Part shown: piece by piece, positions 34,701-41,500 of the stretch
Numbering within the stretch: the stretch's first letter is position 1
Layout: every line of letters starts with the position of its first letter
From: Eucommia ulmoides
Taxonomy: Eukaryota; Streptophyta; Magnoliopsida; Garryales; Eucommiaceae
Direction: 5' to 3'
DNA: 64,000 nucleotides
NCBI GenBank assembly: GCA_016647705.1
Contig: CM028333.1
Location: forward strand, 24,670,243 to 24,734,242
Program-made: the position numbers and the translations under genes
The notes under the pieces: model-generated
The model's input: the letters and a program-made list of their open reading frames with translations, nothing else
The model's database searches: none
What the model was told of the DNA's origin: nothing

Positions 34701-37279
34701 AAGGACTTAAAGATGATCCTTGATGTAAACTTATATTAATAGGAAATGCACAAGTATCTCCTCCTATTGTTCGAATACTAATGACTATAAATTCATACAT
34801 ATCCTTAATTACCTCGATGTACACGTTGGATGCTTGTTTCTTTTTCAGCACCCACCACAAAACTTCTTTGGGTACCGATCATAAGCCTTTTGCAGGTCCA
34901 CAAATATCATATGTAAATCTTTCTTTTTTTCTCTATATTTTTCTATTAATTTCCTGAGTAAATAGGTAGCATCAGTGGTTGATCGGCTAGGCATAAATCC
35001 AAATTAATTCTCTTCTATGCTCGTTTCATGTCTTATTCTATATTCTATCACTCTCTCCTAAAATTTCATAATATGACTCATAAGTTTTATACCCCGATAG
35101 TTCATGCAGTTTTGAACAACCCTTTAATTTTAATAGATTGGCGCTAAGATACTCCTTCAGTTGTCAGACATTCTTTTAGTGCTCAAAATATCATTGAAAA
35201 GTCTAGTCAACCACTCTATCTCAATATTTTCCAAACTTGTCCACACCTATATAGAGATTTCATCTGGCCCTACTGCTTTTTCAATTCTAATCTCCTTAGT
35301 GCTGTTCTAACTTCTGAAACTCTAATTCTTTTATAAAACCTATAAATCTTATCTGAAGGTAAACTAGGCAATTATTTTGTTCTCATTAAATAAATTATAA
35401 AAATAACTTCTCCATTGTTCCGTAATCTCATTATCTGTTACCGGGACCTTTTCACCAATATTTTTTATGCATCTGACACTTCTAATATTTCTAGTCTTTC
35501 GTTCATGTCGCCTAGCAAATTTAAATCTCTCTCTTTCTCTCTCTCTCTCTCTCTTTTTTGTATCTAACTTTTGATACAAATATCATACGCCCTAAATTTT
35601 TATTATTTAATTACTTTTCTCGTCTCCATTTTTGCGTGATTATACTTCTCCAAACTCTCTCTACTTCAACATTTTTGTCATTCTGTATAGGCTATTTTTT
35701 TGTCCTGAACGGCTTTTTAGACCTCTTCATTCCACCGCCAATTTTCTTTATATTGTGGTCCTCCTCTACAAACTCCTAAAACTTTTCTTCCTATCTCTCT
35801 AATACGACTCGCCATATTACTCCACATTTTGTTCACATCCTCATGTCTCTTCCATAACTCATCATTGCTAAGTTTATCCTTAAACAACTCCATCTTTTCA
35901 CCTCTTAGATCTTTCTAACGTATCCTTACATGCCTACTTATCTTAGACTCTCGTTTTTACCCCTGAAACTTCAAATCAGTTACCATCAATTTATGTTGGA
36001 TAGCAATACTCTCTCCAGGTATAACTTTAAAGTCCTTACATATTAAACGATCATTCGTTCTAGTAAGGACAAAATCTATTTGGTTATTCCTCTGTCTACT
36101 CTTAAATGTGATAAGGTGCTCATCCCTCTTCCTGAAACATGTGTTTAGAATGACTAATCATACGACATGGCAAAATCTAAAATCATCTTACTCATTCTTC
36201 TCTCCAAATCTATACCCACCATGTACTTTCTCAAAAGTCTCCCTTTCTTCCATATATGTCCATTCAAGTCTCCCTCAATAAATATTTTTTCTTAGTTAGG
36301 TATACTTTGAACAACTTCGTCCATTTTCTACCAAAATTCCCGTCTAACATTTTCTTATAATTCAACTTGGAGAGCGTACACACTAATAACGTTAATCACC
36401 TCCCCTACAATCACCAACTTCATAATCATAATCCTATCGTCAATTCTCCTAATATTGACCACGCTATCCTTTGAATCCCTGTTTACTATGATGCCCACCC
36501 CATTCCTATGTTTGTCCTTTTCCAACCCACTTATTTTCCTGCAAGCATAAAATATTAATCCTCCTCCTACTCATCATGTCTACCAATTTTCGAGTCTTAC
36601 CCATCAGCGTTCCTATATTCCAAGTTGTCAACCTTAGTCTATTCTCATGGACTAACTTTTTTATCCGCATCTGTCCACCATAATGCGGAAACCCTTGCTC
36701 ATTTGATATCGTATCCTGGCAAAAACACGGTGCGTCGCTTTCGGGCAATACCTTAGCCCACCCTCACTCATTCTTCACACACACACATCTATATATATAT
36801 ATACACACGCGTACATGTAATTCATTTTTATTCTTTCCTTATTTGCCTCAGTACGAGTGGAATGCCCGAACACAAGTGACAATGTGGTTTGACACTACAA
36901 AAACCAATCAAAGCAAGCTTCATGATTATGGTAAATTCAATCTCAAAACCCTAAAATAACATCTTAATGCATTCATTTCTGCTTTTAAAATCTTTTCTCA
37001 AACGCTGCGCTTTTTTCCCTTTCGGTTTCTTGTCTATAATCAGCAAACAAGTTCTGGAGTGGACTGTTAGAAGGATACTACCTGCCACGAGCTTCATTAT
37101 ATTTCAGTCATTTGTCGAAAAGCTTGAGAGAAAATAAAGAGTTCAAGCTTGAGGAATGGAGAAAAAAATGGATAGCATATTCAAATAAATGGCAATCAGG
37201 TAATAATCTTTACCCAGTCAAAGCCCAAGGAGATGCCCTTTCCATCTCAAGTGAACTATTTGAAAAATATTTTGCCTGA
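1721..37279 (+). CDS. NAGLU: Alpha-N-acetylglucosaminidase (GH89), 19 exons
   Basis: Removes terminal alpha-linked N-acetylglucosamine from glycans; the plant enzyme is expected in the vacuole or secretory route. Exons: 1721-1930, 2217-2290, 3563-3774, 8311-8432, 9181-9266, 11546-11640, 11809-11890, 12596-12702, 20288-20318, 28465-28582, 29392-29442, 29530-29639, 29779-29881, 31169-31267, 31383-31493, 31777-32024, 32719-32956, 36852-36930, 37044-37279. All introns are GT-AG, phases agree, and the total is 2412 nt (803 residues plus TGA), the usual plant length. Residues 1 to about 20 form a hydrophobic signal peptide. [12 protein letters not shown] and GQEAIWQKV are GH89 hallmarks. By comparison with human E316 and E446, the acid/base is E345 in DTFNEN and the nucleophile E475 in CMEGIEHNP. 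Both are present, so the enzyme is probably active. The gene is unusually long because introns 3, 5, 8, 9 and 17 contain transposable elements. Confidence 0.95.
2419..2713 (+). mobile_element. TRIM retrotransposon, family A (plus copy, NAGLU intron 2)
   Basis: A 295-bp non-coding LTR element. The first terminal repeat (2419-2520) starts TGTTGGG, carries CCCACATCGG and ends CTACA. A primer site TGGTATCAAAG follows at 2522, matching initiator-Met tRNA. A purine tract near 2611-2622 precedes a second, 5'-shortened terminal repeat that also ends CTACA. The flanking 5-mers are identical (CAAGA at 2414-2418 and 2714-2718), so both insertion ends are secure. Confidence 0.85.
2982..3330 (-). mobile_element. 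TRIM retrotransposon, family A (minus copy, NAGLU intron 2)
   Basis: Same family as the copy at 2419-2713 but inverted and with two more complete terminal repeats (about 2982-3100 and 3206-3330). The primer site reads on the minus strand near 3191-3203 (complement of GACTCTGATAC). The flanking target duplication is ATAAC (2977-2981 and 3331-3335). The outermost base of its TG end has mutated to CG. Confidence 0.85.
4401..4480 (+). mobile_element. Au-type SINE, 3' body fragment
   Basis: Matches the conserved Au SINE body (GTAAGGCTGTGTA, then GACCTTCCCCAGACCCTGCA), as in the better copies at 19272 and 37612. The tRNA-like head with boxes A and B is missing. Confidence 0.6.
4744..5176 (+). mobile_element. 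TRIM retrotransposon, family B (NAGLU intron 3)
   Basis: Terminal repeats at 4744-4858 and from 5059 to about 5170 begin TGTTGAATTCCAC or TGTTGAATCCCAC and share the CTATATATAAAG and TTTCAAGACGTCTTTTG blocks. The primer site TGATATCAGAGCC follows the first. The interior is not coding: it is two tandem units of about 82 bp (4895-4977 and 4978-5058), each ending in GAGGG(G)GCG. The right end merges into a TA repeat, so no target duplication can be read. Confidence 0.75.
5447..5512 (+). mobile_element. TRIM family B terminal-repeat remnant
   Basis: Short match to the 3' half of the family B terminal repeat (CATCTTTCAAGATGTCTTTTG, then a GTTAGACCCATTGGGTTT-like block). It is isolated, with no internal region. 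Confidence 0.5.
5651..5686 (+). other. G-rich tract with G-quadruplex potential
   Basis: Repeated GGGGGT units followed by GGGGGGAGGGGG give six or more runs of four or more G within 36 nt on the sense strand of NAGLU intron 3. This exceeds the usual four-run rule for a G-quadruplex. Confidence 0.7.
7451..7722 (+). mobile_element. Probable solo LTR of a Ty1/copia element
   Basis: Starts TGTTGAAGTTCC and ends TTCCTCA, with a TATA-like CTCTATAAATACC near 7595 and the U5-like pyrimidine-rich end typical of small copia LTRs. No primer site, coding sequence or matching flanking 5-mers are visible, so this rests on composition and layout. Confidence 0.4.
7784..7999. repeat. Tandem duplication, 2 x 108 bp
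   Basis: Two adjacent copies (7784-7891 and 7892-7999) each begin GGTTATACGAGAATTAG and differ at scattered positions. They are non-coding. The similarity suggests a local duplication rather than two insertions. Confidence 0.85.
9267..11545 (+). other. NAGLU intron 5 (2.3 kb)
   Basis: A GT-AG intron with a donor after CATGC and an acceptor TATAG. Its only recognisable contents are the hAT-like element at 10463-11290 and an AC then TA microsatellite at about 11390-11418. The first 1.2 kb is unremarkable AT-rich DNA. Confidence 0.85.
10463..11290. mobile_element. Non-autonomous hAT-like DNA transposon
   Basis: An 828-bp segment flanked by identical 8-mers CCTTGTAG (10455-10462 and 11291-11298), the duplication length typical of hAT elements. 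The left end starts CAAGGTTTTAAATCGCAG. The complement of the right end starts AAGGATTCTAAG, and both continue with TATCGG and an ACGTA-rich block, forming imperfect inverted ends. Subterminal CGGCC and CGGGCCGAT repeats recur near the right end. No transposase frame is present. Confidence 0.7.
11891..12595 (+). other. NAGLU intron 7 and preceding short exons region
   Basis: A 705-nt GT-AG intron of AT-rich sequence with no recognised gene, RNA or element. It contains one imperfect local repeat: ATGTATACATCGTTTCTGAAC-like text recurs once at about 12425-12490. Confidence 0.6.
12818..13188 (+). repeat. 5' LTR of the intron 8 gypsy element
   Basis: 371 bp, starting TGATAGACC and ending GGTTCATCA. 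It includes a TATA-like GGCTATAAAATGGGG near 13000 and the polyadenylation-like TTTCAATAAAAATTC near 13120. Confidence 0.9.
13216..14905 (+). pseudogene. Gypsy gag and aspartic protease, frame-broken
   Basis: Three overlapping frames carry one gag protein. First comes a coiled N-terminal segment (13216-13506). Then a retrotransposon gag domain covers about 13770-14210 (motifs [36 protein letters not shown]). A zinc-knuckle remnant ([14 protein letters not shown]) lies at about 14430-14480. The protease follows with [14 protein letters not shown] and [10 protein letters not shown] (about 14680-14900). The frame is lost near 13506 and again near 13970. The coding text ends where a copia LTR begins. 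Confidence 0.85.
14909..16487 (+). mobile_element. Truncated Ty1/copia element inside the gypsy element
   Basis: Begins with an intact short LTR (14909-15067, 159 bp, TG...CA) followed directly by a primer site TGGTATCCAGAGCAGG (15068). A leader contains about three tandem copies of a unit with CTGGTTACT and GCGAACCAGATCTG (about 15500-15585). Copia gag starts at ATG 15728 ([18 protein letters not shown]), is interrupted by stops, and continues with an RG-rich segment and a CCHC knuckle ([14 protein letters not shown]). Copia pol and the 3' LTR are absent, and the text passes directly into gypsy RT. Confidence 0.85.
16488..18877 (+). pseudogene. Gypsy RT remainder, RNase H, integrase and chromodomain, frame-broken
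   Basis: Resumes inside RT at [20 protein letters not shown] and [16 protein letters not shown]. The FLDD-like active-site block is altered (FFYDTLVYS), so the enzyme is dead. RNase H follows ([13 protein letters not shown], about 17030-17380). The integrase zinc finger has [10 protein letters not shown] and CEVCQKNK (about 17620-17740), and a [12 protein letters not shown] core fragment follows. The C-terminal WxxFxxxxLQFPQF end resembles a chromodomain. Many stops and shifts are present. Confidence 0.85.
18880..19250 (+). repeat. 3' LTR of the intron 8 gypsy element
   Basis: 371 bp, colinear with 12818-13188 without net length change. A purine-rich stretch containing GAAAGTTTGGGCGACGGG lies immediately before it. 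The target duplication ATGAT follows at 19251. Confidence 0.9.
19272..19438 (+). mobile_element. Au-type SINE, near full length
   Basis: The tRNA-like head has box A (TTGGGTAGAATGGTAAG) and box B (GGTTCAAATC), followed by the family body GTAAGGTTGCGTACATCTGA and CCTTCCCC, and the family 3' end GTGCACTGAATTGCCCTTTA. It sits just after the gypsy target site. Confidence 0.85.
19748..20085 (+). mobile_element. TRIM retrotransposon, family B (NAGLU intron 8)
   Basis: Same family as 4744-5176: terminal repeats at 19748-19851 and 19971-20085, and primer site TGATATCAGAGTC at 19852. This copy has one internal unit, not two. The first terminal repeat has lost its TG (now TA) and part of the CTATATATAAAG block. 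No target duplication is recognisable. Confidence 0.75.
20398..20510 (+). mobile_element. tRNA-derived SINE-like fragment
   Basis: A box A-like TTAGTTGAGCTAGTCAGGAC and a box B-like GAGTTCGAAC lie about 40 nt apart, as in tRNA-derived SINE heads. The body is not the Au type, and the 3' end is uncertain. Confidence 0.4.
21609..22270 (+). pseudogene. Gypsy gag-protease fragment
   Basis: The first frame (21609-21893) carries [19 protein letters not shown] and the protease active-site block [14 protein letters not shown], where the usual DxGSSADI has Ser-Lys in place of the Gly-containing motif. An overlapping frame from 21897 continues with GRPIMSFL (family GRPxLN-like block). The altered active site and frame change make it non-functional. 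Confidence 0.7.
22300..26208 (-). pseudogene. Antisense coding remnants inside the intron 9 LTR element
   Basis: Several minus-strand frames in the interior look like pieces of one protein. They are 26208-25921 (ends in [19 protein letters not shown]), a charged helical segment at 25027-24824 ([20 protein letters not shown]), a 164-residue frame at 23532-23038, and 22904-22611. Heptad-like Leu/Glu/Lys spacing suggests coiled coil. I do not recognise the family, and stops separate the pieces. Antisense open frames of this kind are known in several plant gypsy lineages, so this is a decayed element gene rather than a host gene. Confidence 0.4.
26902..27903 (+). CDS. RRM RNA-binding protein with Arg/Asp/Glu-rich and coiled-coil regions, intronless, nested in NAGLU intron 9
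   Basis: An uninterrupted 333-residue frame. The N-terminal RRM (residues about 7-82) has RNP2 IYVGGL (9-14) and RNP1 KCYGFVTF (47-54) with the aromatic residues needed for RNA contact. Residues about 95-215 are rich in RD, RE and DH dipeptides, as in splicing-related proteins. Residues about 231-320 form a coiled coil ([28 protein letters not shown]). The tail is acidic. The protein probably binds pre-mRNA in the nucleus; this is inferred from domains only. The frame starts 186 bp after an LTR and lies on the NAGLU strand. The 5' leader (GCTAGGGTTTAGAG near 26759) looks like a normal plant leader. No intron, and no clear poly-A tail or target duplication, so retrocopy status is unproven. Related plant genes with this layout exist; I cannot give a reliable symbol. 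Confidence 0.85.
   Translation: MTVDDDSSIYVGGLPYETSEEGLRRVFEIYGSVVAVKIINDHAIGGKCYGFVTFRNPRSAIHAIEEMDGRAIDGRVVKVNEVTTRGGRSNFGREISRRNSGRGVGWDRGRDRERDSDHGGEEYRDRHRDRSRGQDQGKERGYGHVHDHDRTREHFSERGRGRDQDRNMGEIEIERDRLGDHEWEREQYLDRDHDDRETERITSNQRNKDQILKLSNGTERSSGSSYVDHDQVDKQLEMWNQKHEELQNEISHMEEMAEEKRQLVSTLQEKLQNLEGALRAAKKVTSRRQMQLAKLHKCYLQIKEYGERLKNCEDELQSLADSTMTDVEAVDDY
28101..28228. repeat. Perfect tandem duplication, 2 x 64 bp, 3' of the RRM gene
   Basis: Units 28101-28164 and 28165-28228 are identical, each starting TTCTGGTAGTC and ending TTGATTAA. Each unit contains a donor-like TGTAAGT and an acceptor-like CTCAATATAG. They lie about 200 bp after the RRM stop codon, in its probable 3' UTR or flank. 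Confidence 0.95.
28583..29391 (+). other. NAGLU intron 10
   Basis: An 809-nt GT-AG intron. It holds T-rich and A-rich stretches around 28840-28990 and otherwise nothing I can name. Confidence 0.7.
30714..30858 (-). mobile_element. Au-type SINE (minus strand, NAGLU intron 13)
   Basis: Read on the minus strand, a box B-like GGTTCAGATT is followed by the family body GGAGTAAGGCTGCATATATG, CCCTCCCTAGATC and GACGGGAGCCTTC. The head is eroded. The rest of intron 13 (29882-31168) is AT-rich with no other feature. Confidence 0.75.
31649..31740. repeat. Compound microsatellite in NAGLU intron 15
   Basis: Consecutive CT dinucleotides (to about 31683), TA dinucleotides (to about 31704), a C homopolymer (about 31709-31724) and an A homopolymer (31725-31740). 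Together they fill a third of the 283-nt intron and end 36 nt before the exon 16 boundary, where they take the place of a normal polypyrimidine tract. Confidence 0.95.
32025..32718 (+). other. NAGLU intron 16, with C-rich tract at 32463-32491
   Basis: A 694-nt GT-AG intron. The only distinct feature is a C-rich run broken by single T and G bases, which gives the minus strand G-quadruplex potential. An A-rich stretch (about 32630-32660) precedes the acceptor. Confidence 0.7.
33848..36777 (-). mobile_element. RTE-type non-LTR retrotransposon (LINE), decayed, in NAGLU intron 17
   Basis: A minus-strand element of about 2.93 kb. Near its 5' side (36748-36506) is an apurinic endonuclease N-terminus ([32 protein letters not shown]), diagnostic of plant RTE elements. 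RT pieces follow: 34860-34588 with [10 protein letters not shown] and the active site [12 protein letters not shown], and 34470-34234 with [12 protein letters not shown] and [15 protein letters not shown]. The 3' tail is (GTT)n, another RTE trait. Stops break the frame. The flanks share the 14-mer CACACACACATCTA (33834-33847 and 36778-36791), the target duplication. Intron 17 outside the element is AT-rich and empty. Confidence 0.88.
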
Positions 37280-37611
37280 ACTGCCCCTATATCGATGAAA
37301 GAACGACGTTCTAAATCAAGTTAGTGTTTAACTGTATAATGAAGTTTGATCAAAGGGATTTGGAGAAACAAGCAACATAATGTAAATTAATGTACTTGAT
37401 CATATGATTGTGGTGTCCGTTCCTTTTTTTTTTTTAAATCCAAGTATCAACGATATTATATTAGTCTTCGTAAACGTGGGAGAAAATCACGCAAACACGA
37501 CTACAAAAATAACATGTACTACTCGAACTTTTGACATCTTTGTGAAATTTAAGTGGGAGCTAAGCTCAAAATTAGAGGTAGAAAAGTAAATGATACAATG
37601 CAATTCCTTTA

Positions 37612-37765
37612 GGTGGTGTTTGGGTACAATGGTTAGGTTGTTCCGATGTGGAGGTTTCTGGTTCAAATCTTGAAAACAACCTTTCTATAGGGATAAGACT
37701 GTGTACGTCTGACCCTCCCCAGACTCTATAATGACGGGAGTCTTCGTGCACTGAACTACCCTTTA
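37612..37765 (+). mobile_element. Au-type SINE (plus), 3' of NAGLU
   Basis: Box A-like GGGTACAATGGTTAGG, box B GGTTCAAATC, then body GACTGTGTACGTCTGACCCT, CCCAGACTC and the end GTGCACTGAACTACCCTTT. An AC repeat follows. Confidence 0.85.
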
Positions 37766-37791
37766 CACACACACACGCACACATAAAAAAA

Positions 37792-37970
37792 GGCAGTCTG
37801 GTGTTACAAATCTCCCGCTATGTGCAGGATCTGGGAAATGATCGGACCACTTAGATTTATTGTACGCAACTTTACCTTATTTATGTAAGAGACTATTTCT
37901 ACGACTCAAACCTGTGACCTCCAGGTCACATGGCAACAACCTTTGCCATTACACCAAGACTCCCCTTTAC
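37792..37970 (-). mobile_element. Au-type SINE (minus), 3' of NAGLU
   Basis: Complement contains box A-like CTTGGTGTAATGGCAAAGG, box B GGTTTGAGTC, body AAAGTTGCGTACAATAA and CCCAGATCCTGC, and a GCGGGAG end block. It lies 26 bp from the plus-strand SINE, tail to tail. Confidence 0.85.
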
Positions 37971-38583
37971 ACTACACATATAATATGTATGCATACACGC
38001 GCACACGCCATTTGAACTCTTGACATTCTTGAGAGGTTTAAGAGTTTTGGTAACTGAGATCAAAATCAAAAGTGGAAAAGAAAAAAGAGAGCGCGTATTT
38101 AGGTGGTTTTTGGGTTAGTGTTTCTTTGTTTCTTGTACCCAAAATTTTGGAACAGAGAAAGATAACAGGAAACAAACACTACCTTAATAAGATAACAGAA
38201 TTAAGAAGCTAGGGTTTCCATTTACAAACATCAATTCAGAATTACAATTAGAATCAGGGGTATGCTTTCCTCTCACCATCAATAACCACCTCATAGGTTT
38301 AACCCAACCAATTCCCACAAAAACCAAAGCAAAAAATAAAAATAAATAATAAATAATAATTTTGAAAAATCCCATCTAAAATGCATCTATTTTTGGAGTA
38401 AAAAGAAAATCCCAATCACCCTTTTGAATTTTTTTTTTTTCCCCCCTAATCTTGCATCAGCATCACCTCTATTACACCATGGGCTCGAACTGCATAGCAG
38501 TTCAAGCCAGATGGGCGGTCTTTCTTGCGGGTCGGACACTTTTGAAGGTCAAAGTTAGGCTCATCATCAACAGGTCCATTTAG

Positions 38584-41500
38584 TCATAAGATGGCCTCCG
38601 GTAGGCCTAACTTACTATTTCCAAGTAAAAATTGTCTAGGAATATCACATTTGTGGAGGCCTGAGACTGCATCTGCCTGTGTCAAGGTTAATGCCAGCAG
38701 TGGCTCTAATAGAAATGTTTGGCACTCACTTTTCCTTTCCTTCTCTTTCTCCTTTCTCATTTCTTTAACTAAGGATTTGCTTGTATCTATACCTGTTTAA
38801 GAGAGCAGCATATTAGAAATTAAATTTAAGAAATGGTGTTCTTATTATACTCCAAAATCGTTTTAGAACATGTCCAAACAGATTTTCTCGAAACTCTGAT
38901 TTCAAAATGACCTAATAATTGTTTTTCAATGACAAACCCTACAACGCCAAGCCATAAACTAAATATTCAAGGGTGCTCACCTGCAAGGTATCCTCCATGG
39001 ACATAGCCATTGAATTTTTCACTCGTGTGTTCTCCTGTGAAGAATATCCTTCCTACCGGTGACTGATCAGAGAAAAAAATAATTAATAAAATAAAAATTA
39101 GTTCCAATGTCATACCACATGTTACTTACAAACAATAAGTTTCATGAGAAGCATAAATCAAACCTTAATAGTATGAACAAGCTGATGATTATTATATATG
39201 GGGTAGTTACTGTAACTGCCATGCTGGAACCTATTGTTCCACCAACGTGGCACCAGTATGTCAACGGCATCTGGAATTTGGGGCCCAAACATGTTCCTCA
39301 AAACCTCCATGGCTTCTCCCAGAGTTTCTTCATCTGATTGAGCCTCCACCCGCTTCGATTCTTCGTTTGTTAATGTCACAACCAGAATATTGGAACCCGG
39401 ATAAGCATTTTCCATATGCTGGGATCAGGAAAAAAAATGGTGAGAATTTTTGAAAGAAATAAACATGATTTTTCTTTTTTAGTTAACTAATTAAGACCCG
39501 TTTGGTGGATTCTAAAACACAGTTTTGTGTCTCCAACTTCTAAGCCAAACGGTAAAATATTACTTCCTTAGAATTTAGAAATAACAAGTATAACAACTAT
39601 TGAAACAGGGATAATGTTTTACAATACAACTAAACTTGCCAGCTCTAAGATGGTGACAGAAATTTCAAATAAATCATGGCAGGAAGGGTCACTATACATT
39701 AACAATGCAGAAGCTGCAATTTCGTAAGTACGAAAAACCAAAACCAATTTCTTCCCAATAATTGTTAAATAATGGCAGGCAGTAGTTGTGGCTAACCACA
39801 AAAGAAATAAAAATTGTTGATTTGGTTATCTATTTTCTCTCAGCAACCTAATCAATGATTTTATATTTTAATGAAATTCTGTTCTCAAAAAAATAAAAAA
39901 TAAAAAACAATGAGTTTTATACTAACTGCCCATTTCACATATCAAATTCGCGGTTTAGAATTCATTATTTTAGATTTTCAAAACATTTTTTGAGATCTCC
40001 AAATAATGGTCATTCCTTCTATGAAACAACACACATCAGAGGAATGCTTCAATAATGCAACATAAGAATGACTAATTATTGATGCCTTGAGCTAATTATT
40101 GATGTTATTTAGTCCATTCTCGCACAATTAGTCATGATAATCATGTTAATTAATGATAATTTGGGGACAAAATATTGCAGTTTCACTGTATCTATTCACC
40201 TACTAAAACCAAAAAAACAAGCAGCAGCATCCAACATGCAGTCTTTGTTTTATTGGGAAAAAAAGGATAAAACAAGCTTGACATCACATCCCCTGGCATC
40301 GAAGTTTCTATATTCAATAAATAAATTAATTGGATTTGCATTGTTTCCATTTTTGTCTTTTTGTAAAGGATAAAAATTCAATCTTCAAGTGTATCCAAGC
40401 AAATATGGACCCAAATGATATGGTAGAACTCAAAACCAAATGTTGGGTAATGGTATGCGTTTGTTTAGTGTTCTTGTTTTCGCATTTTTGTTTCTATTCC
40501 CCAAAACAAAACATAAATATTGGAAGGAAAAAGAGATGTTCCTGCTCTATTTCCAGATTGTCAGAACAAATTTACAGGAAAATAAGAGAATTGTTCCCAA
40601 TTTTTTTGAGTTTATTTCCAAGTTTTCCAAATTTTTACAAGTAGAAACAGAAATATGAAAATAAAAACACTAGACAGATGTATATATATACGTATAACGA
40701 ACCTGCCAGAATGTGTAGTAGCCTCTCCGCTCGTGGGCATACATGAAGAACTCTTTTCCTGGTCCACAAGGCCAAAACTTGGAAGGAAACTTTAGGAAGA
40801 TCTTCGTGTACACCATGATATCCAATTTGTCAATCGCCTCTGTTTTCCATCTCTGTAGAATTGATTTTTTCCATATTGTTAATTCTTTATTCAGCAATTT
40901 TATAATATATATTTTTTCTATGTTCATATGCTCTGATCTGTCTCATACAATAATGGGTTTTTATATCATATTTCTTAATGGACCACAAACTAAAACAATG
41001 ACATGATCTAATAATTTACAGATTCTCTTTCCCTATTTTAAAATTCTTGAACTGAGCAAGTAAGAACATCTGCCTAAACATATTATATTTTAGATGCAAT
41101 GCAATCCATGTGCGTTGGTTGAGCGGCCCCCAACCAAAGTGGTTCAAGGGTTCACACAATGAAACCCAAGAATGCTGATCCAATACGGCTGCCATATGTA
41201 TAAATATGAACAAGGCTGACATATATCAGTAGTAGTGTATAAAATATGCCTTTTGCCAGCCCAAAACCTTCAACTTTTTATTCGTGGTGCTTGAGGAATT
41301 CAGCACAGTCCATTTAAGTTGGTGATTGGAAGCACTGAATAGCAGGCTTGAAATTGGAATTAGAAATGACTGCAAGCAAACATTTAAAAATTTACAAGCG
41401 TTCATTTCTAATTCCAATTCCAAGGTCCCGATTACATATAACCAAGCACCATTGATCTGTCTTTAAAGATAACAAGCGCAAAATAAGTACAATTTTTTTT

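Larger units (their letters stand above)
37280..38583. other. Convergent 3' region between NAGLU and polyamine oxidase
   Basis: The two genes end towards each other 1.3 kb apart, so this holds both 3' UTRs and terminators. It also holds the inverted SINE pair (37612-37970). No further coding sequence is visible. The stretch 38180-38580 is the likely 3' UTR of the oxidase. Confidence 0.7.
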
